From Naganishia liquefaciens (lineage: Eukaryota > Basidiomycota > Tremellomycetes > Filobasidiales > Filobasidiaceae), in NCBI GenBank assembly GCA_013423385.1, contig BLZA01000005.1, positions 434,001 through 498,000 of the forward strand: DNA of 64,000 bases, given 5' to 3'. Numbering within the stretch: the stretch's first letter is position 1; every line of letters starts with the position of its first letter. Below the pieces are notes generated by a model that worked only from the letters and a program-made list of their open reading frames with translations, was not told where the DNA came from and searched no databases. A program made the translations under genes and the position numbers. Shown piece by piece: positions 10,084-20,806 of this stretch.

Positions 10084-11247
10084 CTAAAGACGGCCTCTAT
10101 CATCATCTAGAAAATTGAAACGGCTCAGTCTTCCCAGCTTCGCAAGATAATCCGCGATGACGTTGCCCGCTGTCATTCGTGGAAGCCAGATAAAGTCGAT
10201 CCCCTCGATATTCTTGTTGGCTTTCAGGATTTGGTAAGCTTCGATGCGGCAAAGCGCTGCCATACGGGTCATCTTGGAGTGCGGAGACCATACTTTGAAT
10301 CCCGTCATCGCTTCCAGACAATTGAGGGAGTCAGTCACGAAGACTACTCGCCGATAAGGCGAATCTCCGACAGACTTGCTTGCTTTCTCGAGCGTATTCC
10401 GGACGATCTGCAATCCTCGATATAGGGCGCCGATTTCTGCTTCAGACGAGTTGAGCATAATAGAGCCCATTTGACAACTTTCTCTGATCGGCGGTCTGGT
10501 CTTGATTGCAATACCTCCTCCGCTTCCAGAAGCCGCCGTTCCTTCGACGAGATATGAGGCATCTGTGTGGACCTCCATCACGTCACCAAGACCGAGCAAT
10601 CGTTCGTAGATATCCTGCGCAGCCGAGCGCTGCGTATCCTGCGCGTCTGTTGTTGCCCCAATTATGCCCTGTCGCTTAGGCAAGAGTTTTACGAGGTGAC
10701 AACGAATGCGCTTGTCTCCAATCTCATTCGCAAATGTGGCATGATCGATATCCAGTGACTGGATGTAGGTCCGCCACGCATCGCGGGAGTCCCTTTCTCC
10801 GAACACAGACTTTCTTCTTGCGTCAATCAGATACGTGATATACGCTGCTTCGCGGCTCGAGATAGGTCTGTCCAGCCTGGTTGCGACTTTGACAAGGAGT
10901 CAGTTCTAAGGGCTTCATGATTGCCCCTATACGTACGCCATTCTCCATAATTTGCGAATCCAAGAGATTGCCAGTTGGTCGATTCCACGCCAGCCTTTGC
11001 CTGGGTGGCAAGACGATCCCTTCGAGAACGCATGAGTTGCCACAAATTCTCGCTCGCGGCTTTGGCGCGATCCGTCCAGGGTGTCGAACCCTTTGGGCTG
11101 GGTATCGCAGACCTTGATTCCAACGCGTTTGAGTTTGACAGGGACTGCGTAACAGCTTTCGGGATACGGATAGGTCAGCGATGAAGAGTTTCCTGACAAA
11201 TCTACATGGCCACACGAACCTGGCGGAGCTCTTTCAGGCAAAGTCAT
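10084..11247 (-). CDS. RNase H-like fold protein with intact acidic residues (copy A)
   Basis: Start at 11247 (MTLPERAPP). An intron (donor GTTCGT, acceptor CCCGAAAG) leads to AVTQSLSNSNALESRSAIPS, ending NYGEW; a 50-nt intron (10887-10936, donor GTACGT) leads to LATRLDRPISSREAAYITYL. The C-terminal half is an RNase H-type domain: VHTDASYLVEG (first Asp), NSSEAEIGALYRGLQIV (Glu), VVFVTDSLNCLEAM (second Asp) and FIWLPRMTAGNVIADYLAKL (last Asp). All four acidic positions are kept. The loop histidine of the usual GHxGxxGN motif is not obvious, the region reading PRMTAGN. No reverse transcriptase or integrase frame is nearby, and the gene has ordinary introns, so I treat it as a host gene. An extra upstream exon is possible. 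Cellular role unknown. Confidence 0.65.
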
Positions 11248-11396
11248 TTGGTTCGCGCTCGAGCCAGCTTTCCATGATGCTAATGAGGGATTAGGTGCTA
11301 GGCTTTATAGCATGAGAGTCGAATGAGCACTCACTCGGCAAGACGGCTGCAAAACTGCTGCTGAATACTATGATGCATACAACTAGTTAGTGAGAA

Positions 11397-13061
11397 ATCT
11401 CGCTTGAGTGATATGGCCGAGACGAACTATGAAAGAGGGACGCAAACCAGCCTTTCTGAAGGGGTTTGACAGGCTTCACTGTTGTAGCTAGCAGACGGCA
11501 GTAATGATGGATCAGTATCCGGGACGGATGTGAGTCGAAGGTACTTTACAGTGTGTCTCCGCCGGCCAGGATCGGTCAGCTTCAGCCTCGACATGTCTAA
11601 ATTGTTCTCCGGAAAGCATGTGACCATCCTGAGGGGGTGGAACCTTTGCCACAGCAGTGTATGAGGTGTCGATTCCTTCTTCCTGCATTGGCTTCTCTGG
11701 TATATCGACAGTCTCGACTTCAAGCTGAGGCGGCGCTCGCCGCCTTGATTGTATCACGACGGGAGCCGCCTTCGGAGGTTTATGTCTAATGATGACCTCG
11801 TCTTCCTTTTCCAACTGAGAAGCCAATCGTCGATGCCGATCTATCGCAAGCTCATATTCAGCCTTTGCAGCTTGTAGCTCGGAGGGAGACATGTCTGTTG
11901 ATTGACGGAACTCGCGTAACTGAAATTCTCTCACTTTTGCAGATCAGGACTGAACAAAAGTTTTCTGAAATACGACTACTTACACTTTGTTTGTGCTTCT
12001 GCGTGCGCCTTGGCTACTGCCTGATCTAGTTGTTGTCTTCGCAGCCACTCTCCGGTTGCTTCTGACACATATCGTCTACGAACAGGACTGGAAGACGCCG
12101 TGGCTGGTTCGGGTGAGACCGTTTGTTTCGCAGCATCAGGCTCAAACGGCACATAGAATTCCGTCTGGTCCGCACTGGCTGGCTGACGCTGCGTCGAGTC
12201 AACAAGGGCTGCAAGGCCTTCGCGAGGGTCGCGCTGGCGATTCTGGTTCATCTTCGCATTGCCGCCTAAGACTGAGTCTGGGGTATCCTCCGCTTCATTC
12301 AAGCCGTCCTTTATGACGGCACGAAGGATCTCGCGTTCAGGGGAGATGGCTTGGTCATCCAAAGTCGGAGTATCAAGTTGTTCGAGAACCTCGAACACCT
12401 TCTTCAGCTGATCAAGGTCGTCGGCCGATGATGCTCCTCCGCTTTGCTCCTGCGATAATGCTTTGAACCCTTTTGCCGATCGGTACCAGACGTCGGTAAA
12501 ATCTCGAATGAGGTCCAGCTCTGCGTGCAGGCGTTGATCATGGTTGACCGTCTTGTCGACTGAAGACAGAGCCCTGGTATATCGCTGCACGGAGGCTTGG
12601 AGTGTTGTCCAATCGCTTTCGGAGACCCCGTTGAAAGTATCCAGTGCTTGAAGACCCCAGTTGCAAAGTCTCACCTGCGGAGGGAAAGATTCATCGAGAT
12701 CCCAAGCCAAGTCTTGCTGCTTGTGATCGCTATTGTGGTGACCGAAACCGCTGTTGAGAGGCTCAGTTTGGGCTGTCTCTGCTGTGGAAGCGCTTGTTTG
12801 TGAACGTGCAAGATTTCCTGCGATCCCGATTTGATTTTTCGAATGCCGAATGCTTGTTGTCAGCTTGTCCTTTGATAGCAAGTCTCGAGTGCGGAATGTA
12901 GACTGTGTTGCATATCGCGCTGAAAGCTGGAATTGGGTGCACCTCGAAGATGTCACAGGAGCCCTCAAGGTTTCTACGAGATGACGGGAAGATATCCCGA
13001 CTGACGTCGAACGTCTTTCCATAGCATAGCGGCGGCCACCTGATCGGAGTCCCATCGCCAT
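11397..13061 (-). CDS. uncharacterised protein, possible mitochondrial targeting
   Basis: Not recognised. The start at 13061 (MAMGLRSGGRRYAMERRSTS) opens a long first exon to about 11990. Its first 50 or so residues are rich in Arg, Ser and Thr with no acidic residue until Glu15, weakly like a mitochondrial presequence. A helical middle follows (LDLIRDFTDVWYRSAKGFKA; LDQLKKVFEVLEQLDTPTLD), then a disordered Pro/Ser part and a Gln-rich helix (EWLRRQQLDQAVAKAHAEAQ). An intron with donor GTAAGT leads to LREFQLREFRQSTDMSPSEL and a helical EYELAIDRHRRLASQLEKED. A last exon ends SRPYHSSEISH. The gene sits between the two RNase H-like paralogues on the same strand. The function is not inferable from what I can see. 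Confidence 0.7.
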
Positions 13062-13485
13062 TCACCGGTATTTACGAGCCATCCAGGAAGAAGCTTGAAT
13101 AGGGTTTTTGGAGTTGCGACTGTCGCCTGTCGGTCCCAAAAACCCAGCAGAAAACCAGGTACAGTGACGGAAGCTCGGAATTACGCTGCAGTCGTCAGCT
13201 TGTGCTCTGAGTTGTCTGCGGCCAGACTTCTTTCGTGGAAGGACAGGATCGCTGAAGTTGACGTGCGCATTTCAGACGGTCTTGTCTTCGTGTTTCACAT
13301 TCATTCAATCGATCGAATCCAGCGATGGCCATCGCGTGCGAGGTTGAAATACGTACTCCAAACCGGTACCTGCTTACAGTGATCAGGGACTGGAGCTGGA
13401 TGCAACGCAAGCATGAGATGTTATGGGTGCACTGAATTATAAATACAGTTGGTAGATACCTAGCCTGATACAGTGGGGGCATCCT
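13062..13485. other. intergenic, nothing recognised
   Basis: Upstream of the gene at 11397-13061 and downstream of RNase H-like copy B. It presumably contains the promoter of the former. No coding frame, repeat or RNA seen. Confidence 0.45.
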
Positions 13486-14532
13486 TCACGACTTGCGCGC
13501 CTTTGCACGTGCGTTCAAAGGCAACCAGATAAAATGCACACTCTCTATGTTCTGCTGTCTTTTCAGAATTTCTGTCGCATGCGCGCGACAGAGCGCCGCA
13601 ATTCGCGTGCTCGTCTTGAGCTCTCGTTCAGATTGGCGATGACCTCCAGCGCCGGACACCGCACGGAGGCTCATGATCGATCCCGTTGCAAAGATTAGTC
13701 GTCGGTATTGCCGGAATTCTCGAGAGTCTCCACGCTCTGCAAACGCATCCCGGACCATTTGCAGAGCACGGAGGAGCGCAGCGAGCTCCGCCTCGCTCGA
13801 GGAACCGACGTGCGGACCCATCTCGCACAGGTCGCGTATCGGACGAACACTTTCGACGACAATTTCGCCAAGGCCATGTAGACGACCCATGGTATCGATG
13901 CCGAACGACCCCATCGTGAAGACTTCCAGCACAGAAATACCTTGCTGTAATTCCTTCTGTAGACGACGAGCCTCCAATATTTGCCACTTGCTGAGACTGC
14001 TGATACTGATATCATCGTCAGTGGAGACGACCTCGTCGAGGTGTACTTTGATGCGTTTGTCGTTGATTTCGCCATCATACGAAGACAAATCGCCGAAGCT
14101 CTTCCTAATCTCGTCCCGCCATTGGCTGAGGATGCCTTGTTGGCCAAGAACAACCTGATCGCTTGAAGGCAAAAGACGAAGCACATGCGCAGCCTCCTGC
14201 TCGTTGAGAGTCTCCATTCTTGCCGCCACTGATCAGATGGACGTCGCATCAGCCTTCGCACAGACCGTTGCCCAGAGTGGCGAACTTACGCCAATGACCA
14301 AAATTGAGAAACCCGGTGGACTCCCAATCCGTAATAGAAGCCGAAGAGGGCCTTCAGCCACTAGCAAGTCGCGACTCTCGGCGGGCAGTTTAAGTTTGCC
14401 GTCGGCCTGATCCCTTTCGAACCAAGAAGTTAATCGTTGGGACAATGATGCGATCGTCGTCTTCTTGGTGGTATCGGTGGTGAAGATTGGTAAAAGCAGC
14501 TTTTTAGCAGGGAGGCCTTCGGTCTCAGGCAT
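13486..14532 (-). CDS. degenerate RNase H-like paralogue (copy B)
   Basis: Paralogue of the gene at 10084-11247. Matching blocks in order: NFGHW and LAARMETLNEQEAAHV (copy A: NYGEW, LATRLDRPISSREAAYI), INDKRIKVHLDEVV (A: IGDKRIRCHLVKLL), SSSEAELAALLRALQMVRDA, and IAALCRAHATEILK with FIWLPL. The first catalytic Asp is replaced (TDAS to TMGS), the second too (VTDS to ATGS), and the protein stops right after FIWLPL, before the last Asp. Only the Glu survives, so nuclease activity is unlikely. An intron at 14229-14289 sits at the same codon and phase as in copy A. To join the proposed start (MPETEGLPAKK, 14532) in frame, a 41-nt intron with a weak donor (14321-14361) is needed; otherwise the N-terminal part is broken. 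Either a pseudoenzyme gene or a decaying pseudogene. Confidence 0.5.
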
Positions 14533-14713
14533 GGGCCTTTTTCCAAGACCTGGTAAATAGTTTTACCGTAAGTATCGGCGAACATGTGAAACGCTCGACC
14601 TACTAGCGATATCCGATAATTTAGAGAATACTATGACTTGACAGTCAGCTCATCATTGTTCACGAAAAATCCAGGCGACTTACCTTGCTGAGCTTTAAAA
14701 ACAACCGCATTCA

Positions 14714-17700
14714 CTACAGACGATTTCCGCGCCGCTGACAAGTCGGAATATGAGCTCCTGCTGCTCTAGAAAGTCGACCGACAGAGACGCTACATGAATC
14801 AGAATTTGTGCTGGGAGAAATCTGAGTATGGTTGACGAGTGAGTGTCCTGCATTATGGACTACGTGGGAGACTGCCCCTTCTTTCACAGCAGCGCCTTGT
14901 ATGGCCGGAGCTTCCGCTTGAGCGACGGATGAAACTGAATTGCCGATAGATCGGGGAGGGGCAGGGAGAGTAGTGACAATAGATGCAGGCCTCCGTGACT
15001 TGTGCTTTAAGATAGCGTAATGGGACACGCAGGCCGTTCTGAACAGGGAGAGATTTCCGTCCGCTTTTGAAGCAGCCTTTGCGCCGCGTCCGATTAACAC
15101 TTCTGGATTAAGTTTATACCCGAGACCTGTCGACGGACATCAGTTGCCGTCTTTGCTGTGCCTCCCTCTGAAACTTACTTTTCAACTCAACAGTCTCCGA
15201 AACGGCCATCGAGGCTATCGAAGAAGCTCGAACTTCCGAGCAGTCTTCGGATGATTTCAAGACGGCTGGTCTGTTCGGCTTCAACCCGATGTCCGACTGT
15301 GCCTGAGAAGTGAAGCCTCGCTCAATGTTTGCGCCAGACGAAAGCTGGAAAGCGCTTGCGAGGTCGTCATTTGATGGTGCCGAATCCTGCTGAGCATCGC
15401 TTGGTGAGGCTGCATACTTGGAACGGATTCGGACGGTAAGAGAAATAGCATTCTTTAAGCGAGATATCCTCTTGCTCAAGGCCGATCTCTCCTTTTTGCT
15501 CTTCGCTTGTTTGAGCAGCGTCTCCACTCTCGACATCTCCTTTTGCAACACCGACTGTTTTCCAATGGAAAATTCGATGGATACCGCGATTAACTCCCGC
15601 AACTTGGCATCTTTCTCCTCTTTCGTCTTGACGTTGTGGCAGTCCCACAAGATGCGAGATGCCGTGCTGTAATGTCCAGAGTCCCCGACGCCAACCGCCA
15701 GGTAGGCGAGATAGACAGGAATCAATCTTCCCATCTCCTTGGACTGCTCCTTGGGCATCTGCACCGTTTTCCAAGACGCCAGATTGACTGCGAGTATACA
15801 CTTCTTCAGCCATGGATCCAGTCAGTATCGCCAAAGAACTAACTGAGCTTTGATTCAGCGTGGACCGATAGCATTTCTCGGCTGGTCGATTCGGATATCG
15901 CCTGTCGTTCGTTCTTTGAGGCGATGTCATTTGGATTCTGGATGACCGTGGCGTCCGTTGGATGTCTCAGTCTACATGACGCTCCTGCCATTAAAGTTTG
16001 AGAGTAGGCGTCGATGCGCTCATTTAATCTTTTGAAAGCTTGAAGCGACGTTCTACCAGGATTTCGCTCCATGGGGTCACTGTCGCTTGTGACAGAGTCG
16101 CCCGTCTGTCGGTCGGCTGTGGAGAGTTTGAGCAGTGACTGAGTATGCTTCTTGATGAGTTCTTGGTTGTGGTGAACGAGATCTTGCAGAAAGGTTGCAA
16201 CGAATCGCGGATCAAGCGAGCCCTGTTGGTTCCTGAGGAGTTCAAGCTGTGTTACGTGTTCTTTAGAAAATCCCAAATCAAGGTTGCAGAACTCGTCCAT
16301 CTCCTTGCTCAAACGTTTTACTTTTCTTCTTTGTGTTCTAGTTAGAACCGGAACTGCTCCGTCTTCACGCGAGGCTTAAAGAAGAGGTAAAGCATGCTCA
16401 ACGCACTCGCCCCATTTGCCTGAAACGGCGCGCTTACAAGTTGTTTTTCCTTCGCCTGGTATAGCAACTGTCCGCCGCTTCGATGACTCCTTGCTGTTAC
16501 CGTTGATACCATCCGAAAGGAAACTTGAACGGGGTGTAGGCGGATCTGTAGCGTCCTGCGCCTCTTGTGTTTCCCCTGATATCCGTCTCCAGGTGTCTTT
16601 CCACATACGGTGTTCTCCAGTCGCTCCGGGATACGCCAGGAAGAATTCTTGTATCCTTCGCATAGCCGTGCGATGTGTGCCCACCCTTTGTGTCGCCGTT
16701 TCCTTAGCTTTCTCCGATTTTGCAGATGCGATTGCGGATTCAAGTGTTAACGTGCGCTTTTCCAGCACCTTGGCGTGTTCAAGCACGAGATCGAAGGTCT
16801 TGCGCCATACGGAGTTCACCTTGATCATGCGGGAAGCGGCTTCCGACGTTTGCGCTATATCTGACAGATCATGCACGATCTGGTTGAATAGGAACACGCG
16901 CGATGATCTTCCGGCCCCAATGCATGCGAGTATCGCACGAATCGGTGGATCAACAGCGTCACGACTCGTGCCTTCAGGGAAGCGATTCTTCCATTGCTGA
17001 ATGTCGTCTAGAACGAGGCGAAACAATCATCAGCTTTTCACTCCCCTCGCCTGGATTCTCGAGTATCCCGAGACGCCCGACGTACATAATCTGATCTTTC
17101 CCGCATCCGACATAGCAGCCGCATCCTTACCGCCTTCGCGAGAACCGCCTGCAGTGTTGGCCCAAGTCGCCCGCGAATTGTCATGGCCGTCGAGCAACTC
17201 AGCCTCCGCAACGGGCCCGTCGATTACTCGGGGCAATGGCGGACAACCCGCATCGCTCCATGTTGACATCGTTAGCAATTCCGCCGGGGCCGAAGCCTCT
17301 GTACTGGCAGGCAATGAAGGGTTATCATGCATAGCATCGCCTGGCCCTTTCGATAGCGACGTTGGTGCCGATTTTGCAGCAGTACATGCCACCGGTGCAT
17401 TTCCTCCTTTTCCATTTCCCGACATCTCGAGTTTGCGGTACTTTGATCTCTTCGGCGATTCAACTTTCACTGAAGGTGAATGTTTTACTTTCGATGATGG
17501 CTTGAAAGAGTGCTTTCCTGTGAAGCCAGCAAGTTAAACTTTCGTGGTTCAAGGCATCAAACAGCTAAAGATACCTGGCCTCGTTGCCTTCGCCTCCTCG
17601 ACGAGCCTGATTTTACCCTCGATCTGAGAATGGTCTCCAGATGCAGAGCTGCAGCGCTTGATTTTGATACTCGCATCGGCTTCGGCAGGAATGTGCACTG

Positions 17701-17929
17701 GGAGGAATAAAAGACAATGGTCATGCCCTCAGGTTGCTATCATCCGGGTCGCAAACAGCGTCCGCTTACTTGGTACGGCCGAAGAAGCGTCTGTTGTATC
17801 TGCTGCGAGGCTCTGCCATCGGCGAGCGGGTCTTTCTGGTCGCCATGACGAAGTGTCCGATTGTATCGGTCGGATTGGACCTCTCTGGGCATAGATGCGA
17901 TGAAGGCTGTACGTTCGCGCCGACACGCT
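14714..17929 (-). CDS. large uncharacterised helical protein
   Basis: Not recognised. At least six introns join one continuous reading frame. The start is taken at 17929 (MSVSARTYSLHRIYAQRGPI); an in-frame ATG eight codons upstream is an alternative. The N-terminal third is disordered and basic (GDHSQIEGKIRLVEEAKATR; SPKRSKYRKLEMSGNGKGGN). The middle is helical: YDDIQQWKNRFPEG, ILACIGAGRSSRVFLFNQIV and HDLSDIAQTSEAASRMIKVN, then LTLESAIASAKSEKAKETAT. Later come EHVTQLELLRNQQGSLDPRF and a strong coiled coil (QKEMSRVETLLKQAKSKKER). The C-terminus is disordered. The coiled coils and basic linkers would suit a scaffold at a kinetochore, spindle pole or chromatin, but no family motif supports that. 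It shares a divergent promoter with AP-1 mu. Confidence 0.65.
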
Positions 17930-18359
17930 CATCTCTCCCAGCTTTTTCCCCACACAGAGTTCCTGTCTTCGATCATCTATTCGTACTGGAGATAGCGGCA
18001 GGATGTTCTTGCCGTTGATGCATTACTCGCGACATCGGCGTATCAAGAATACTGAAAAAGCGAGAAGTTGCAGCTGAATGAAGTTGCTGAACAACTAAAC
18101 AAGCGATCGACAACATGCTCAACATACTCGGTAAGCGGGGGCACCGGCCGGTATCCTATCACTCGTGTTTCAGTCTAGCTAGTCGTGCCAGCGTCACTTT
18201 CGGACTGTGTGACTGCAGACAGCTCCACTTGCACGTTGCGAACAACGATACTTCATCAAGCCGACACTTTCACCCTGCTTTACCGAACCCTACTTCCAAA
18301 CTAGCAAGCCTGACCGAAGAGTCTGCTAGTCGACAGGCCAACTATCTTGGTGCCGCAAC
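17930..18359. promoter_or_regulatory. divergent promoter region
   Basis: 430 bp between the start of the large helical protein (minus strand) and the AP-1 mu start (plus strand). No convincing TATA box or coding frame. The AP-1 mu leader probably occupies the right-hand end. Confidence 0.4.
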
Positions 18360-20296
18360 ATGGCTTCTGTCGGTGAGTTTCGTGCTTGTCCATTCGAGAA
18401 GGACGAACACTGAGGGATCTAATCTGCTCAGTCGCGGTGCTCGACCTCAAGGGCAAGGTACGTTCAATGTAGCCGACTATGTGGCAATTGGCTTATGTTC
18501 CTTCGCGATAGTCCTTGATTCAGAGGTCATACAGAGATGACGTACCTGCGTCGTACATCGAGCGGTTCATGCCTTTGATCTTGGACATGGAAGAGGAGAA
18601 TGTTCCGATCACGCCTTGCTTCTCGAGCGAAGGGATCAACTACATGCACATCCGTCATAACAATCTATATCGTGAGTGGTCGATGTGGAGGAGCTTGCTG
18701 TGGGGATCGTGGCTTATCGAAGTGTTTCCGGCAGTGGTTGCGCTCTCGAAGAGAAACTCGAACGCTGTTGAAATTATTCTCTTTCTACATCGACTTTGCG
18801 CCGTAAGCTCAGCAAACATCGAGTACCGCCATTTGTATCCTGACGGAATGGCTCTGTTTCAGGTATTGACCGAATACTTCAAGGAGGTGGAGGAGGAGTC
18901 CATCAGGGATAACTTTGTGATCATTTACGAATTATTGGACGAGATGATGGATTTCGGATACCCGCAAACAACGGAAAGCAAAATCCTGCAAGAGTGAGTC
19001 TGAAAGTCGTGAGACAGAATGATCGCTACTACTTGGTAAACAGGTACATCACACAAGAATCGCATAAACTGGAAGTTGTCAGGCCTCCCGTTGCCGTGAC
19101 CAATGCCGTTTCGTGGAGGTCGGAAGGCATCAGATATCGGAAGAATGAAGTCTTCCTGGACGTTGTTGAAAGCGTCAATCTTCTTGCAAGTCAAACCATT
19201 TATCGCATTTGAGCTCCGCTTATCTTTCCTCCAGGTCAATGCGTCCGGTAACGTCATCCGGAGTGAGATTCTCGGCGCGGTGAAGATGAAGTGCTACCTA
19301 TCCGGTATGCCAGAGCTCCGGCTGGGCTTGAACGACAAGGCCATGTTCGAGAGTACGGGAAGAGGTGAGTGCACTGGCGCCTGATCCGCGTTAATGGCTG
19401 ACGGAGACCATTATCGCAACTAGCAAATCGCGGAAAGTCGATCGAAATGGAAGACGTCAAGTTTCACCAATGCGTCCGTCTTGCGAGATTCGAGAACGAC
19501 CGAACGATATCATTTATACCTCCCGATGGTGAATTTGAGTTGATGTCGTACCGGTTATCGACTCCCGTCAAGCCCTTGATCTGGGTGGAAGCAGCTGTCG
19601 AAAATCATCGCGGCAGTCGAGTAGAGTACATGGTCAAGATCAAGGGTCAATTCAAACGGAGGAGTACGGCAAACAACGTCGAGATTTACGTCCCCGTTCC
19701 GGATGACGCAGATAGTCCGAAGTTCAGGGTACGTCTCTTCACCCTTGTATTCACGACATCCGGGCTGACGCTCAGGTCATTGCAATCAGGCTTCGGTCGG
19801 TACTGTTGTCTACGCTCCAGAGAAGTCGGCCTTCGTTTGGAAGATCAAGCAGCTGGGGGGTGCCAAGGAATATCTGATGCGCGCGCACTTTGGCTTGCCA
19901 TCGGTGCGGAGTGGTCAGTGAACTTCGGTTGCCGCCGGGAGATCTTGTACTGACACTATCTTTGACCCTATCAGAGGAGATCGACAAGCGGGCACCGATT
20001 TCTGTCAAATTCGAGATCCCTTACTTCACCGTGTCAGGCATCCAGGTTAGATACCTTAAAATTGTGGAGAAGAGCGGATATCAGGCGTTGCCTTGGGTCA
20101 GAGTAAGTAGGATAGATCGAAGATGACATGCTCGCACGAGCGCTGATGGTATCTCGCATAGTATATCACGCAGAATGGGGATGACTACATACTGAGAACG
20201 GTAAGTAACACATCTTCCAGTCTGGCAATTGCAGCTCACCTTTTCCGGTTGAAGATTTCCGATGCCAAGCAGAGTTCGATGATCACACCCATGTAA
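18360..20296 (+). CDS. APM1: AP-1 clathrin adaptor medium subunit (mu-1)
   Basis: Cargo-binding subunit of the AP-1 complex, sorting cargo at the trans-Golgi and endosomes. The longin-like N-terminus is built from tiny exons: 13 coding nt (18360-18372), then 26 nt (18432-18457, VAVLDLKGK), then SLIQRSYRDDVPASYIERFM. Family landmarks follow in order: IRDNFVIIYELLDEMMDFGY, PQTTESKILQEYITQE, VTNAVSWRSEGIRYRKNEVF, LDVVESVNLL, MEDVKFHQCVRLARFENDRT, FIPPDGEFELMSYRL, KGQFKRRSTANNVEIYVPVP, PISVKFEIPYFTVSGIQVRY, and IVEKSGYQALPWVRYITQNG, ending ISDAKQSSMITPM. The mu homology domain is complete. Tyrosine-signal binding residues were not checked one by one. Roughly nine introns. Identification is secure; AP-1 rather than AP-2 is judged from overall resemblance to AP1M1. 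Confidence 0.95.
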
Positions 20297-20806
20297 TGAC
20301 CGCACGAAAGATGCATCTGTTTTTACGACATTGAACATGCTGACTTGGAGGGTAGAAGTTATGTGAAATATGTCAATTTCGTTCTCTTGGTGTGAACGCC
20401 GCGGTGGCGAAAAACAGAGGGCGGAGAGACTAAGGCCTCCGATCGAGTCTCGTGATTGCCGCTCATGGTTCGCAGTGCATCACAGTCACCCCGACATGCA
20501 CCAATTGCCTGATCGCACAATCTCTTCAGATACCTCGGCTGACATAGTACCGTTTCAGACCAGGCGTTTCACAGGAGAATATACGAACAAAGGAGTCCGA
20601 CGCCAACGGCGTTCGTGAATCAAAATGCCTTTCAGACCAGGTTTCCATCAATCCCAAACAATCCTGATCGCGAAAACATCCATGTCAACTGGATCAGTTG
20701 GCAAGATTGATCATCTCCCCCTACCCTCTCCATATCGAGCAATCCACTGCTTACATCCCGAACTCAGGCGCAACGCTTTCCTGGACACTGCCTTTCACCA
20801 GACACC
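20297..20806. other. intergenic, nothing recognised
   Basis: Between AP-1 mu and the tandem-domain gene, both on plus. Presumably terminator plus promoter. An in-frame-looking stretch from about 20625 does not join the next exon in phase, so the later ATG at 20807 was preferred. Confidence 0.4.

Noticed and set aside
10084-14532. RNase H-like genes as remnants of a retroelement
   Set aside because: No reverse transcriptase, integrase, capsid or terminal repeats nearby; both copies have ordinary introns, one at a shared position. A host-gene duplication explains the data better.
17001-17537. Plus-strand frame of 178 codons over the large helical-protein gene
   Set aside because: The minus strand has matched donors and acceptors joining one frame through here. 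The plus-strand frame has no exon partners and ends without context.
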